Assembly: GCA_029204225.1 (NCBI GenBank)
Contig: CM055092.1
Coordinates: 38,575,800-38,639,799 of the forward strand
Length of the DNA: 64,000 nucleotides
From: Diphasiastrum complanatum
Lineage: Eukaryota; Streptophyta; Lycopodiopsida; Lycopodiales; Lycopodiaceae
Direction of reading: 5' to 3'
Notes under the pieces: model-generated
Seen by the model: only the letters and a program-made list of their open reading frames with translations
Database searches by the model: none
What the model was told of the DNA's origin: nothing
Made by a program: the position numbers and the translations under genes
Shown here: piece after piece, positions 1-12,191 of the stretch
Layout of the letters: every line of letters begins with the position of its first letter
Numbering within the stretch: position 1 is the first letter of the stretch

Positions 1-1280
1 GGTGTTTGGCAAGGAGCATCTTGTGGCACTTCTTTGGTAAGCATGGAACATCACCAAGCATTAAAAGAGTATTTTAAGATTCGAAGCTTGATGGAAATCA
101 TGTGGGAAGGAAGGTAATAATTGCATATTTAGTGCTTGAGGAAGATGGAGTTGGAGCTTGGAAATCAAGAAAGGAAGGTGCAAGTTTTTGGTTATCTATA
201 AAGTTCGAGTTCGAGTTGAAGTACATGATGGATCTAATTTTTCATTATTATATAGGTTTGGAAGACTCATGGAGGTTTCAAAGACCTAGTTAGACACTCA
301 TCTTCATCCTTTCTACTTCATGCTTGATGCCATATAGTCCATACTAGCTATGGGTGTCACCTAGGAAAATGAGAAGAGTGATGTAACTTTACTCCTACAA
401 GACAAGAATTTTGCACAAGAAGTGGCCATTACTGATGGCATGTTAGGAATCAATGTCATATCCACACAACTATATCAAGAATGGGTTCTAGGACCGTTAA
501 AATCAGTAGTCTTGGTGATTATCTTCACATTTGAAACAACATAGGGGCCTTTTATTTTCACCGTATCAAGGTTGGGCATTGTATAATAGACATGTTACAA
601 CTTTGGAGCCATCAACAAAGAAACATGGAACTCTTGGTTCCTCATAAAAGTTTTCAAAACTACTTTGGTATGAGTTTGGAAGTCTTGCACAATCAGCTAC
701 AGTGAGGTATAAAGTCACAAAGGAAATCAAGCACTTATTCAAATAAATTATTTCACATATGGTTGTTGTATTCCATATATGGAAGTATGGAAGAACTCAC
801 ATATTACCACTACATGTTCTCTTTCATGTTGCATTTCCATTTCATTATGAAATTTAAGTGAAATGAAACAACAAATATGGACACTATTCTCTATATCAAT
901 TATGATGTCTTTTATTTTTTCATTTATTGGATAAAAAGGAAAAATATATACTCTTAAGGAGGAGAAAATAAAAATGAGAGTAAAAAGATTTCACATAGTC
1001 CCTCTTGACAATCAAGACCAAACCCTTTGAACCCTTTTATTTTATAGCATAATAGGTAAAAACAAGGCCATACAAAGTCTTACAGTACCAGGTACCATAA
1101 AGTGAAGCAAGTTTTAGGACACTTAGTTGTTACCGGCCACATCCCACAAAACACAACCGCACAAGTTAGTTATGTGAGGAAGACAGGTGTCATAGTTGAG
1201 CACCAGTTGTTATCCATGTCCGAAACAAGATTCACTACTTTATCGGCTCAACTGCAAATACACATCATACGTCCAATCTT
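1..1280. other. unclassified AT-rich sequence, no gene recognised
   Basis: I see no reading frame with family resemblance here; the short open frames at 102-293 and 1102-1305 have no recognisable motif and look like chance. The copia coding similarity starts only near 1281, so this stretch is either older flanking DNA or a decayed 5' portion of that element without its LTR or primer-binding site. Confidence 0.5.
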
Positions 1281-2598
1281 CCCTACTCAATGCAAGGATG
1301 GATAGACTCTTTATCCATGATGGAGATGATCAAGCACTCATCACCAAAGGCAAGGGCAAAGCCAAGAGCAAGGGAGCCACATTCAAGAAGGGTCAAGCGA
1401 ATATTGAAGATCAAGATGGATCTTCAACTCCAACTCCAAGCAAGACCAAGAAGGACAAGTGCAAGATTAAATGCTACTATTGTAGCAAGATGGGGCACTA
1501 TGCCTCGGAATGCTTCAAGAAGAAGCAAGCACAAGGACAAGCAAACATCAGCCAAGAGGAGGAAGAGAGTCTACATGAGGACTCACTAATGGTGTCAAGC
1601 TTTTCTTCATCAAGCTTCAAGGGGGAAGATCCATGGTGGATAGATAGTGGGGCAAGTTCCCACATGACAAGTAAAAGGGAGTACTTTTCAACTCTTTTGT
1701 CTTATGAAGGACCTATCAAGTCTATTTTTACAACCAATAATGATGTTTGTAAGATAGGAAGAGTAGGTTCTATCCCCTTGTGCTTAGGATCTTCAAGAAA
1801 GGTCGAAGGAGCCTTGTACATTCCTATCATCACTAAGAATCTACTTAGTGTTGGACAAATGGTTGATAATGGTTTTTGTGTGGAATTCACTTCTAATGAT
1901 TGTTACATAAAAAACAAGGACAAAGTTATTGCTAAAGGCACTAGACTTGGAAAACTTTACAAGTTAGATGCTTTTGTTGACACCAATGTTGTGATGTTAG
2001 CTGAGGAGGACAAATTGTCAAACTTTGATCTTTGGCACAAAAGGCTTGGACACATCAATCCAAGTTCTATGGAGGCTACGTGCAAGGAGGAGCTTGCCTT
2101 AGGCCTTCCAAGGTCCTTAGCAAAGGAGGAAAAGTTTTGTGAAGCATGTGCACTATCCAAGGCACATAATAAGGCTTTTTCAAGTTCTATCACAAAGACA
2201 TCTCATCCTCTTGTGCTAATACATTCGGATGTTCACTTTGCTGGCACTAAGTCAAATGGTGGAGCTTCAATGTTTGTAACATTCATAGATACCTTTTCAA
2301 GATACTATTGGGTTTTCTTACTTTCCTCCAAAGCTCAAGTGTTTGAAACCTTTGTCAAGTTCAAAAATTTTGTTGAGAAGCATCATAATCAAAGCATAAA
2401 GATATTTAGGAGTGATAATGGAAGAGAGTATATCTCCAATAAGGTCAAAGATCTTTGTGAGGAAGAGAAAATCAAGAAGGAGCTATATTTTGCTCACACC
2501 CCTCAACAAAATGGGATGATCGAGAGGAGAAATAGAACATTATGCGAATGTTCTAAAGCCTTGAGATTAGATGCATGCTTGCTAAAGTCATTTTGGAG

Positions 2599-2602
<4 letters not shown>
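1281..2602 (+). pseudogene. Ty1/copia gag (C-terminal)-protease-integrase fragment
   Basis: An open frame carries, in order, the gag zinc knuckle CYYCSKMGHYASEC near 1471-1512, the aspartic protease active site WWIDSGASSHMT near 1636, the integrase HHCC zinc-binding module (LWHKRLGH ... CEACALSK) near 2032-2166, and the integrase core with SDVHFAG, RSDNGREYI and QQNGMIERRNRTL. These are the nucleocapsid, protease and integrase parts of a copia polyprotein. The N-terminal gag half and everything after the early integrase core are missing: the frame runs directly into a CT microsatellite just after KSFW, and reverse transcriptase and RNase H never follow. The protein is very similar to the - strand copia at 4971-8843, so both belong to one family. 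No LTR or PBS is attached upstream. Confidence 0.9.
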
Positions 2603-2670
<68 letters not shown>

Positions 2671-2716
2671 CTCCTCTCTCCTCTCCCCCTCTCCCTCTCC
2701 CTCTCCCTCTCCCCCT

Positions 2717-2803
<87 letters not shown>
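2602..2803. repeat. (CT)n compound microsatellite, about 200 bp
   Basis: A pure CT run is interrupted in the middle by CTCC/CCCTCT variants (about 2667-2727) and then continues as CT. It begins inside the integrase reading frame of the upstream copia fragment, so the open frame through it simply encodes Ser-Leu repeats. It is either an in-situ expansion or the scar at which the element was truncated. Confidence 0.97.
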
Positions 2804-2806
<3 letters not shown>

Positions 2807-3167
2807 ACACCCTCTTCAAGGAGGAAAGCTTTTGCATGCAGCCACCATCCTCCTCCTCTTGGTTCCATGCCCTACTCCACCACAAATAGGAGTGCATTTG
2901 GCTTTGGAAATGGATCCTTGTCTTCTCTTGGCCAAAAGCAGTAGGCTGCTGATAATTATTGATGTTAGATTACCATTTCTGGACAGATTTGCATTGTATC
3001 AGCTAAGAACTGCTCGGATCTTCCTATTGCTTGCCTTGTAATAAAATCCCAAATTGGGGAGGGCATCCATTCCGCCCTCAATGCTGAGCACTTTCTTTTG
3101 GTTGCATGATGCTAATTTTTATTGCATGTCATTTTAACTACTTGCATGTATAATTGCATGATGCTAA
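2804..3167. other. unclassified sequence between two microsatellites
   Basis: This 360-bp stretch lies between a CT array and a T-tract/GA array, so complementary simple repeats flank it in inverted orientation. It holds a short direct duplication (GCATGATGCTAATTTTT near 3104 and 3155). The open frame across it is an extension of the microsatellite frame and resembles no known protein. Confidence 0.5.
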
Positions 3168-3284
<117 letters not shown>

Positions 3285-3577
3285 ACAAGGAAGCACATGC
3301 AATACATGAAGGAATGGCAGTTTCTAAGCTAGTTTGATCATTAAAATTCTATGTTGCTAGTTGGACCATTAGAATTCTAGGTCGTCAAATCATGTGAATT
3401 TCATTTTTAAGAGGCCTACGTTCTAAGTCAAGGGCCTAAGGCCATTAAATGTCTAATTTCAATGTACCTTCGCCTAATGGTTGGTGAGTAAAGTAGTTGG
3501 CGTGACTCTTGGCTCACACACAAGCCTTACATAGTCTAGTACATAGTTCGCCAAAAAGCTGATGGTGGTGTGTGATT

Positions 3578-4224
3578 TGTGAAAATTGTCAACATTTCCT
3601 TGTCTAGTTTTAGGCCAAAATTGCTAAAAATGGCACATAGTTTAGGATCTGACTTTTCACACGTGTGAAACAGGTCTAGATATTTTTAGTAAGTGTATTT
3701 TTTCAGTATGAAGAAGTGTCAAACTTCAAGACCTTCGAAATGAGTCCATTTTCATGTATTTTGGACATATATGCCAATTTTACCTATATAGGGCATATTT
3801 TAGGTAAGGAGGGTCTAGAGAGAGGAGAGAGAGTCATCTCTCTCAGCTATATATAGCAGGTAGGCCGTGGAGAAACAGGTTGGAGCAGATCCATTGTATT
3901 CATTTGCTTAATGAGAGATTTTTCTATTGGGTTCTCCTTCCATTGTTGGCATTGTGTAGTGATTGAGTTCAAGCTTTGTGTGTATGATCTTAGGTGCTTT
4001 CCAAAAGTGGTAGGCTGATGTATTATGGACTGTATAATGCTATTTTGGGCCGCACTTGATGTTTATGGAAGTTTCCATTTGTGATAAATGCTTTTTGATC
4101 AAGTTCTTTGCATTCTAGGTAGCATAGAATGTGTTGCCAATTCCTAGCTTATGTAGTTTGGAGTGCAAGCATTCAAGCCAATGATCTTGGAGTTTAGATC
4201 CACTTAGGATCTGTATTTTCCACA
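3578..4224 (+). mobile_element. solo LTR (copia-type), 647 bp, with perfect 5-bp TSD
   Basis: The unit starts TGTGAAAATTG and ends TATTTTCCACA, giving the TG...CA ends and a short terminal inverted repeat typical of LTRs. It is flanked on both sides by TGATT (3573-3577 and 4225-4229), the 5-bp duplication made by a retroelement integrase. Inside are a TATATATA box near 3848 and, about 190 bp upstream of it, the perfect 14-nt palindrome TTCACACGTGTGAA at 3656-3669, which contains the G-box core CACGTG. No internal region or second LTR is present, so LTR-LTR recombination probably removed the element body. Length and plan resemble the LTR at 54344-54989. Confidence 0.8.
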
Positions 4225-4252
4225 TGATTGTCCTTAGTGGAAGCGTCCTTCC

Positions 4253-4463
4253 TGTTGGAAATAGGTGAGTAATAGAATGTGAAAACTTCCTACTTCCAAT
4301 GCATGACTACGCCTATCAAAAATTGAACAAAGCAATAGCAATGAAAATCATGTTCAATCTTTAGCAACTAACTTTCGCTAGATACTAAGTGATTACGTAG
4401 CCAAACATAAAGTATTGAATTCTCAAACAATTTCTACCAGTTACAAAAGCAATATAGAGATGC
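4253..4463 (-). mobile_element. 3' end fragment of a copia LTR (family of the LTR at 33867-35021)
   Basis: Read on the - strand, this matches the last ~200 bp of the + strand LTR ending near 35021, including the shared block GGCTACGTAATCACTTAGTATCTAG and GATAGGCGTAGT. It ends TATTTCCAACA, with TGTTGGA as reverse complement, the expected LTR terminus. The rest is missing: the next copia LTR begins exactly where similarity stops at 4464. Confidence 0.7.
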
Positions 4464-4956
4464 TGACTATTGTACACCAGACCCATATTCAATCCTATAA
4501 TGATTAGGAATCACAAGAACTCAAACAATTATGAACATAGAGAGCAATTGCACCAATATGAGAGAAAAATCATGAAATTGCTTGATTGATTTTGGTGAGA
4601 GATCATCACCTATATATACATGATCCATCATGGTTTTGGGCAGGTATGAGTAGCCCTAAACCTATCCCTAATGCTAATTTTGGTGGATCTTTCATCCCTA
4701 CCAAGTTAGGGTTGGAATCTTGGAGATCTCTCAACCATGTAAAAATTACCAAAAATAGCTCCTACTTTTTCTCTCTTGTATCTAAGCATGATTTGGACTC
4801 ATTCCAAAGGTTCTATCACTTAGGTCAACTTGAGAACATCCTTATGAATGGAATCCTATGCTATTTGGCACGTGTGACAAGCCACATCATGACCATCTAA
4901 CTATTTACAAGTCATATGACCAAAACTAGTCAAGCTAGAATTGTGAATTTTTAACA
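4464..4956 (-). mobile_element. 3' LTR of - strand copia element, 493 bp
   Basis: Homologous copies with the same left boundary lie at 14253-14743, and a truncated one at 31510-31806, which fixes the ends. On the - strand it begins TGTTAAAAATTCAC directly after a purine-rich tract (AGAGAGGAGGAG), the polypurine tract that primes plus-strand synthesis, and lies downstream of the RNase H gene. A TATATATA box on the - strand sits near 4612. It also carries GGCACGTGTGAC, a G-box-containing motif shared with other LTRs here. Confidence 0.75.
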
Positions 4957-4970
4957 CTCCTCCTCTCTAT

Positions 4971-5567
4971 CTAGCTTGGTTCAATCATTGCTTTACTAAT
5001 CACTCCAAGTGATGATCTGAACTTCATAAAAGGTGTCTTCTGAAGTGGTTTAGTAAGTAGATCAGCTACACATTCATTGCTTGGAACATGCTCCAAAGCA
5101 ATCTCCTTGGCTTGCACCATTTCTCTCACAAAGTGATGGCATATCTCAATGTGCTTAGATCTTGCATGGAAGATTGGGTTAGATGCAAGGTGTTGGGCTG
5201 ATATATTGTCATTGTAGATGATTGGTGCCTCCTCTGAATCCATGATCTTTAGCTCAACCAATAATCTCTTGATCCAAAGTACCTCCTTTGTAGTGGTTGT
5301 CAAAGCTTTGTACTCGGCCTCGGTTGAAGATAGAGATATAGTTTCTTGCTTTTTTGAAAGCCATGAAACCACACCTTCTCCTATGAAAGTTGAATAGGCA
5401 CTTGTTGATTTCCTATCCCTCTTGTCCCCTGCAAAATCTGAATCACTAAATGCATGAAGGTTAATCACATCTCCTCTATATAGAATCCCAAAATCCAATG
5501 TACCCGATATGTACCTTAGAATCCTCTTAGCCTTTTTCTAATGGATATTCAATGGCTTTTGCATGGA
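4971..5567 (-). pseudogene. copia RNase H domain (end of pol)
   Basis: The - strand frame shows the copia RNase H signatures FSDSDFAGDKRDRKSTSAY, SLSSTEAEYKAL and HVPSNECVADLLTKPL. It continues the reverse transcriptase frame at 5573-7822 after a frame break near 5570, so the two were one polyprotein. The usual CDNQSA motif reads NDNISA. It ends just before the polypurine tract and 3' LTR, as expected for the last domain of copia pol. Confidence 0.9.
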
Positions 5568-5572
5568 TTGGC

Positions 5573-7822
5573 TCAACCTACATACATAAAGCTAAGATCT
5601 GGTCTATTTATAGTGATCCACATTAAGGAGCCTATAAGTTGCCTAAACAAAGTGATGTCCATGAAAGATCTTTCATCATCTTCATTTGGCACTTTTACAT
5701 CTTGCTCCATTGGTGTGTCAACACTTTTGCATACTTCCATCTTAAACTTCTTCAAAAGACTTTGAGCATAGTTTACTTGACTTATAAAGATAAAATCAGA
5801 CCCTCTAAGTACCTCTATGCCTAAGATGAAGTGAAGACACCCTAGATCTACCATCTTGAACTCTGAGGATAGATCTATCTTGATTTTTTCAATACCATCA
5901 ACACTATTTCCACTAATGATGATGTCATCTACATAAATGAGTAAAAGTACAATACCAACATCACCAAACTTAATGTAAAGAGTGGGATCATATTCACTTT
6001 GAACAAAAGAAAGTGAAATAAGATAGCAATGTAGTCTTGAATTCCAAGATCTCGAGGCTTGCTTCAAGCCATAGATGCTTCTTTGGAGATGACATACTTT
6101 GTTCTCCATTCCATGCTTGATGAACCCTTGTGGCTGCTCCATATAGATATCCTCTTCCAAAAAACCATTCAAGAAAGCATTAGAGACATCCATTTGACAT
6201 AGCATCCATCCAAAATGTGATGCAAGTGCAATGATTAGCCTTATTGTGAATATCTTGGCCACGGGTGCAAAAGTTTCCTCATAGTTTATCCCTCTCTCTT
6301 GAGCATAACCTTTTGCAACTAATCTTGCTTTATGTTTGTTAGCACTACCATTTGCATTCAACTTAAGCTTGAAGACCCACTTGCATCCTATTACATTCCT
6401 TTGAGGTCTCTCAACAAGCAACCAAGTTTCATTCTCAATCAAGGCATCATACTCATCCAACATAGCTTTATACCATTCTTTGGAGTTCAATGCATCTTCA
6501 ACATTAGATGGTTCTTCAAAACTAGATAAAGCATAAGAAGTGGATGAGATACCCTCAACTTTCTGTCCTTTGCCTTGATCTTTGAGCCTTGATGGCTCCA
6601 CTTTTGCCCTTGAAGATCTCCTTGGTGTGATAGGTGGGTTTGGTGCTTGCTCCTCCATGAGCTCCTCCTCAAAACCAAGATCTTTCTCCTCCGCCATCTT
6701 CTTCTTGATTGTTGGAGCACTTGAGCCTTCTTCAAGCATATTCATATGATGTTCATCAAAGATAACATCTTTTGAAACAACAAATTTGTTCAAGGATGGG
6801 AGATAGACTTTGTAGCCCTTGCTTGAGCTTGCATATCCAAGCATGATCCCTCTTGTGGAAGATGTACCCTCCTTGGTTCTTGTTTCCAATGGCACATGCA
6901 CATAACATATACACCCAAAAACTTTCAAGTGATTAAGATTGGGTTTCTTTCCATACAACATCTCATAAGGAGTTTTGCCTTCAATTGCTTTGCAAGACAC
7001 CCTATTCATCAGGTAGTTTGCACATACAAGAGACTCACCCCAAAAGGATTTGGGAAAACAAGCATCTAATCTTAAAGCCTTAGAACATTCACATAATGTT
7101 CTATTCCTTCTTTCAGAAACTCCATTTTGTTGAGGAGTGTAAGGACAAGAAGTCTCTTTCTTGATCCCTTCCTCCTCACAAAAGGCCTCGAACTCATTGG
7201 AGATGAATTCTCCACCATTGTCACTTCTAAGAATCTTGATGCTATGATTATGATACTTTTCCACAAACAACTTGAACTTTACAAAAGTATCAAATACTTG
7301 AGACTTGAAGGAAAGTAAGAACACCCAACAATATCTTGAGTAGTCATCAATGAAGGTTAAAAACATGGATGAACCTCCATTAGATTTGGTGCTAGCAATG
7401 TGCACATGCGAGTGTATGAGTTCAAGAAGATGAGATGACTTTGTGATGGAGTTAGGAAACACCTTCTTATGTGCCTTGGATAAGGCACAAGCTTCACAAA
7501 CCTTGTCTTCCTTCCCAATAGACCTTGGTAGACCTAAAGCATACTCCTCCTTGATCATAGCCTCCATGGAACCCGAGTTGACATGTCCAAGTCTTTTGTG
7601 CCATAAAGTAAAGGTAGATATCTTGCTCTTCTCGGCCAACATGACAACATTAGTATCCACAAATGCATCCAACTTATAAAATTTGCCAAGTCTAGTGCCC
7701 TTAGCCACTATCTTACCCTTCTTCTTGATGAAACATTCATTTGAAGCAAAGTCAACATTGAAACCATTGTCTACCGTTTGGCCAACACTTAGTAGATTCT
7801 TTGTTATTTTAGGAATGTACAA
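5573..7822 (-). pseudogene. copia pol: integrase and reverse transcriptase
   Basis: A 749-codon open frame. The integrase zinc-binding module (LWHKRLGH ... CEACALSK) is at about residues 74-118, followed by the integrase core: RSDNGGEF and QQNGVSERRN supply the second Asp and the Glu, but the first catalytic Asp position reads IHSHVH where the sister copy at 2220 has IHSDVH, so this copy probably lost integrase activity. Reverse transcriptase follows with KWVFKLKLN, QMDVSNAFLNG and the catalytic YVDDIIISG. The frame is broken at both ends: the protease/gag part lies in another frame upstream and RNase H in another frame downstream. It is a mostly open but inactive copia polyprotein on the - strand. 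Confidence 0.92.
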
Positions 7823-7898
7823 AACACCTGTGTTGATCTTTTTGGAAGATCCTAAGCAAAGGGGAATGCTACCAACTCCTTCAATCTTACAAGCTTCA

Positions 7899-8843
7899 TC
7901 ATTTGCTGTATAGAGACTTTATAGGTCCATCATAAGATAAGAGAGAAGAGAAAAACTCCCTTTTACTAGTCATGTGTGAACTAGCACCCGAGTCAATCCA
8001 CCAAGGATCTTCTCCTTTGAAGCTTGTTGAAGAAAATATGGACATCATGAGAGAGTCCTGATGTGAACTCTCCTCCTCCTCCTCTTTGCTCATGTTGGCT
8101 TGGCTTTGATCTTGCTTCCTCTTGAAGCATTCTGAGGCATAATGCCCCATCTTGCTACAATAGTAGCACTTCACCTTTGATTTGTCCTTCTTGACTTTGG
8201 TGGTTGATGGAGATGCGTTTGAGGGTCCTTCTTGATCCTCAAGCTTTGTAGACTTCTTGAATGTTGATCCTTTGCCTTTGGACTTGCCTTTGCCTTTGGT
8301 GAAGAGAGCTTGGTCATCTCCACCTTGGATGGAAAGCCTATCCATCCTCTCTTGCATTTGGCTCCTTCTTGATTCCTTGGCCATGAGTGTGCCTTGGAGT
8401 TTCTCAAGTATGGGTAGCTTACCCATAATTGCATATCCCTGAACCAAATTGTCAAATTCAAAGCTTAGTCCATTCAATATGAGTTGAACAAGCTCTTCAT
8501 CCTTGATAGGATAACCTATGAAGGCTAGCTCTTTGTTCAATTCCTTTACTCTTAGGACAAAAGTATGAGCACTCTCTCCTTTCTTTTGAGCCGAAGTGCA
8601 ATCTCCTACCTCTCTTAAGAGTTCATTTGCAACATTCATTTTTATGCAATGTAGTGCAACATTGTACCTCTTGATGTATTTGGCTTTTTTTTGAGGATGA
8701 ATAGGTTCACCCTCCTTACCATTTACAATTTCCATCAGATCTTGCATGATCATGATGGATTCCATTCTAACTTTTCATATGGAATAGTTAGTTTTGTTGA
8801 GCCTTTCATTAGTATCCAAAAGATATGCATTTATAGATGCCAT
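7899..8843 (-). pseudogene. copia gag and protease, with in-frame stop at codon 23
   Basis: The natural start appears to be the ATG at 8843 (MASINAYLL...), 26 codons upstream of the longest open frame; codon 23 is TGA where the family has Trp (TNYSIW), a TGG-to-TGA change that kills this copy. The body is a copia gag (UBN2-like: KMNVANELL, ESAHTFVLRVKEL) with a basic linker and zinc knuckle CYYCSKMGHYASEC, followed by the protease site WWIDSGASSHMT. The frame ends shortly after the protease site through a frameshift into the integrase frame. Gag forms the particle, and the zinc knuckle binds the element RNA. Confidence 0.9.
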
Positions 8844-9640
8844 CTAGTCTCCTAATCAAGGACTTGACACAAATGAAGGTTACTTCTATTGATTTGATTG
8901 AAGATCTACCTTATCCCACTTCTTAGGGACCTGAAAAGATCAGTAATAGACTTCCTATAAATATCTAAGAATGATCTCTAACAAAATCAAATCATAGAAT
9001 ACTAGAAACAATGCACTTGCTTGATTGAAGTAGACAATACTAGTAGAATTGCCCCTCTTTCTATAAAGAACATTAAAGCTTCCAAATGATCTGATCAAGA
9101 GTGAATTTCAGCAACCTAATATACTTCCAAAATCACTTGTAAAAGATCTAAATGGAACTTAATGAGGATGCAACACAATCTACTATCCAATCACAAGCAA
9201 AAAATGATCAAAATTGATGAGAAATTGATCTAATTTGGTGCATAAGTCAAGCAATGGTTGGACTGAATCTAAATCACTTTAGGAGGTGTCTACTACACCT
9301 TAGAACAGCCTTGAAGAGTCCCCGAAACTCTGATCTTCCCTCTCCTTGAATGCTAGAAAGCCTCCTCTATAAAATCACCTCCAAAACTCGCTTAGAAATC
9401 AATGCTTGGAGCAAGCAAAACTTGCTATCTTGGTAATGTGAATTGAATTCAACTTTGCCTCTGGTTTTAGACACCTAAACACCTGCAAATGAAGTCACAC
9501 AACACCAATCTCCAATGTATTTGACTCACTTTGAGTTCTAGAATCAATGCTAGATGCTAAGATCCAATCTACACAAGATTTAGATCAAAAATTGTGATCA
9601 AATTGAATGAAAACCAAGGATTTACCTCATTTCAGCCTTT
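8844..9640 (-). other. 5' untranslated leader of the - strand copia
   Basis: About 800 bp between the gag start and the primer-binding site, without coding potential on either strand. Several phrases (for example TTGATCTAATTTG and TTTGATCAATTTTG) are A/T-rich, like the leader of the element at 54990-55591. Confidence 0.6.
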
Positions 9641-9654
9641 AGGCTCTGATACCA
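9641..9654 (-). other. primer-binding site of the - strand copia
   Basis: On the - strand this reads TGGTATCAGAGCCT, the standard copia site complementary to initiator methionine tRNA, which primes minus-strand DNA synthesis. It should abut the 5' LTR. The adjoining sequence TGTAAAAATTAC has an LTR-like end but does not match the far end of the 3' LTR at 4464. Confidence 0.85.
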
Positions 9655-12191
9655 TGTAAAAATTACAGCAGGTTTCAATGGAATGATTGTGCTATCACTC
9701 GGATTGAAAATATTTGAAGGAGAAGTCCTGTTTGTAATGAAGTGAATCCTTTAGTGGAAGCACTTATTACTGACTTTTCTTGAATTTAAATATTTTCATA
9801 TATCATCTTTCCGGTTAACTTTTATTGAAATTTATAATTTCTTTAAAAGGAGGGGTGAAGTGGTGGGATAAAATTCTATTTGGAAATCTATAGGTTGCAT
9901 AGTTTTTGGAAAAGAACCAGATGTGGTATAGAAATGTGATTTCATTTGAAAGTAATTTTGGATAGATTCAGAGTAAGATGCCTAATTGAAACTTTTCGAA
10001 TAAGAGAAATTTTCTAGGAATTGTGTGGACAATCTAGAACAAGTTTGAAATTTGAATCATTATCTATAAGTAGTACAATAAAAGGTCAAAGGTTACTTAT
10101 TCCATTTTGATTGGAATAGAAGTAAGTTTGATTAGAATTTAAGTCTGAGAGTTCTGTATTGGAACAACCTAATCTTAGTTTTAGTACTAGGACTAGAGAG
10201 GAGTTGTTTGAGTGGAAGAAATTATGCTATTAAAAGAAATTGGATTGGAAAACTACTGAGAGTGAATTTTATTCGTCTCAGAGATTTTCTGGATATGTTA
10301 TTTACTTATGAGAAATAGAAAATATTTTGTAGCTGAGTTACAAGATCTCAATGAGATATGTGAGTAACATATGTGGGTTTTGGAGGAATCCGCCAGGTAA
10401 GAATGTGTTTATGTACTGGGTCATAGTGAGATTATTCTCATATGTGCACGATTAATCTTGTATGAATCTACTTTGTAATCTCAGTTACTAAGGTTATTTG
10501 GTGCACTTAACCTAGTCGACGAACATAAACATATGATCAAGTATTGTTTTGACAGATGCTTGCAGAGTTAACAAATCTTTGTATAGAAGATTTATGGATT
10601 AACTTATAAATGATTTGGGTAAGGATCTAAATGTGGTGTTTTACTAGTATAATTGAATTCTTCACCTAGACATTTGAGAATTCTGAATCATTGGCAATTA
10701 GCTTGAGTAGTTGATTACTCCAGGATGAAGTTAATTGGTAAATTGGTCAGTGTGATGTGGTTTTACTAAAAACTGGTGGTTTTGAATTATATAGCTTGTG
10801 AGACGCATGATTAGTGAATCATTTGGGTTCATCAGTTAAAATTATGTGCATTGGATATACAGTATTCTTGGAATAGAGTATTCTTTAGTTAAGGAATAGA
10901 CTAAACTCATTAGTGATTGTATCCTAGAGCGCTCAATTGGATAACGAATCATAGTGAATCCAAGAATAATAACTGAATTAATTTTTAGTAGGACTTTGGG
11001 TATCTAGATGTGATTCTAGATTGTAATCTAAAGTTTTTTTTGTAGTTGAAGATGATTGTCATTTTGGTATGCGTCCAGTCTTTATTTATTAGTTGTTTAA
11101 AGAACTTAAATCTTGCATTTCGGTTAAAGAATCATGTTTTGAAAGTATTCCTAAATTCAGTATTTTCTTAATGGAAAGATTTTGGAATGACTCTTACTTT
11201 TCTTGAGTTATGTTGGACATATACTCTAGTATCTTGTAAATGATTAAGTATAATTTTGGATTCCAAAAAATTATGATTGACGAATCATACGAATCTAAAT
11301 ATTTATGATTGACGGATCAAAAATAGATACTAAATTCCTGTCAGAGGATTATTCGAGATTGCGATGGTTCTTAAGTGTGATGATTAATTCTTGATCTATT
11401 ATTTGAGTAAGGATTCAGATCAGTGTTTTGAATCTCTCTACTCTAGTATTTTATTTGAGAACCTATGGATCTCACAGACATTCTCACAAGATAAGTAATT
11501 TATCTGTGGAGAATTTAATTTATCTAGTGGACATTATTCAGCTATAGTTTATGGTTTGCAGATGCTTGAGTATAGTTCTTCGTTTGATTGGATCTCCAAT
11601 TATCATAGGAGATAGACAAGTCTATTAAGATGAATGAATGTTATTTTCTTGCATTTGGTGCTAGAAACAAGAGCATTTAATTCAAAAGAGTATCTGGGAT
11701 ACTCAGAGTTGAGTTTTAATCATTCTATATCTTAATGATTCTCCTAGAGATTCTAATTGAATGAATTATCATATCTTAGAATTTGGATTCTAAGGATATT
11801 TGTACTTGAAAGCTTATGAATTATCTGTCAGAGTTGTGGATAATTTCAGACTGTAATTTTACTTATTTCTTTAACTTTAATCTCTTAAGTTAGGTTATTT
11901 CACCCAGTGTTTCATGTAAGTGCTTTACATGAAGGTGATGTTACAAACTTGTGGTGAATATAACCCAGATGGAAAATTTATCGCTTAGTGTACTTTTCAA
12001 ACCTAAGTTCTACTCCAGTGCATAGATTATCACTTGGAAAATAGGATTATCTTTGAGTACTTGTTTGATGTGATAGTTAGACTAAGGATAATGATTTTCT
12101 AGGTTGATATTAAGAGTTAAAAGAACTATTCATGTTATTCTTTCCTGTTTAGAGAGCTTCTAAGGATAGAAGTAGTTTAAGGAGGGAAGAA
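9655..12191. other. 2.5 kb AT-rich, gene-free sequence
   Basis: No open frame of meaningful length exists on either strand and I recognise no domain. It lies between the copia PBS and a + strand gypsy-type LTR that a purine-rich tract precedes, so at least its right part is probably the decayed internal region of that gypsy element, with stops in all frames. Confidence 0.45.

Noticed and set aside
2503-3041. Long open frames through the CT microsatellite on both strands
   Set aside because: They encode only Ser-Leu or Arg-Glu repeats produced by the dinucleotide array and their ends match no protein.
4586-4900. + strand 104-codon frame
   Set aside because: Entirely within the copia LTR 4464-4956; homologous LTR copies do not keep the frame.
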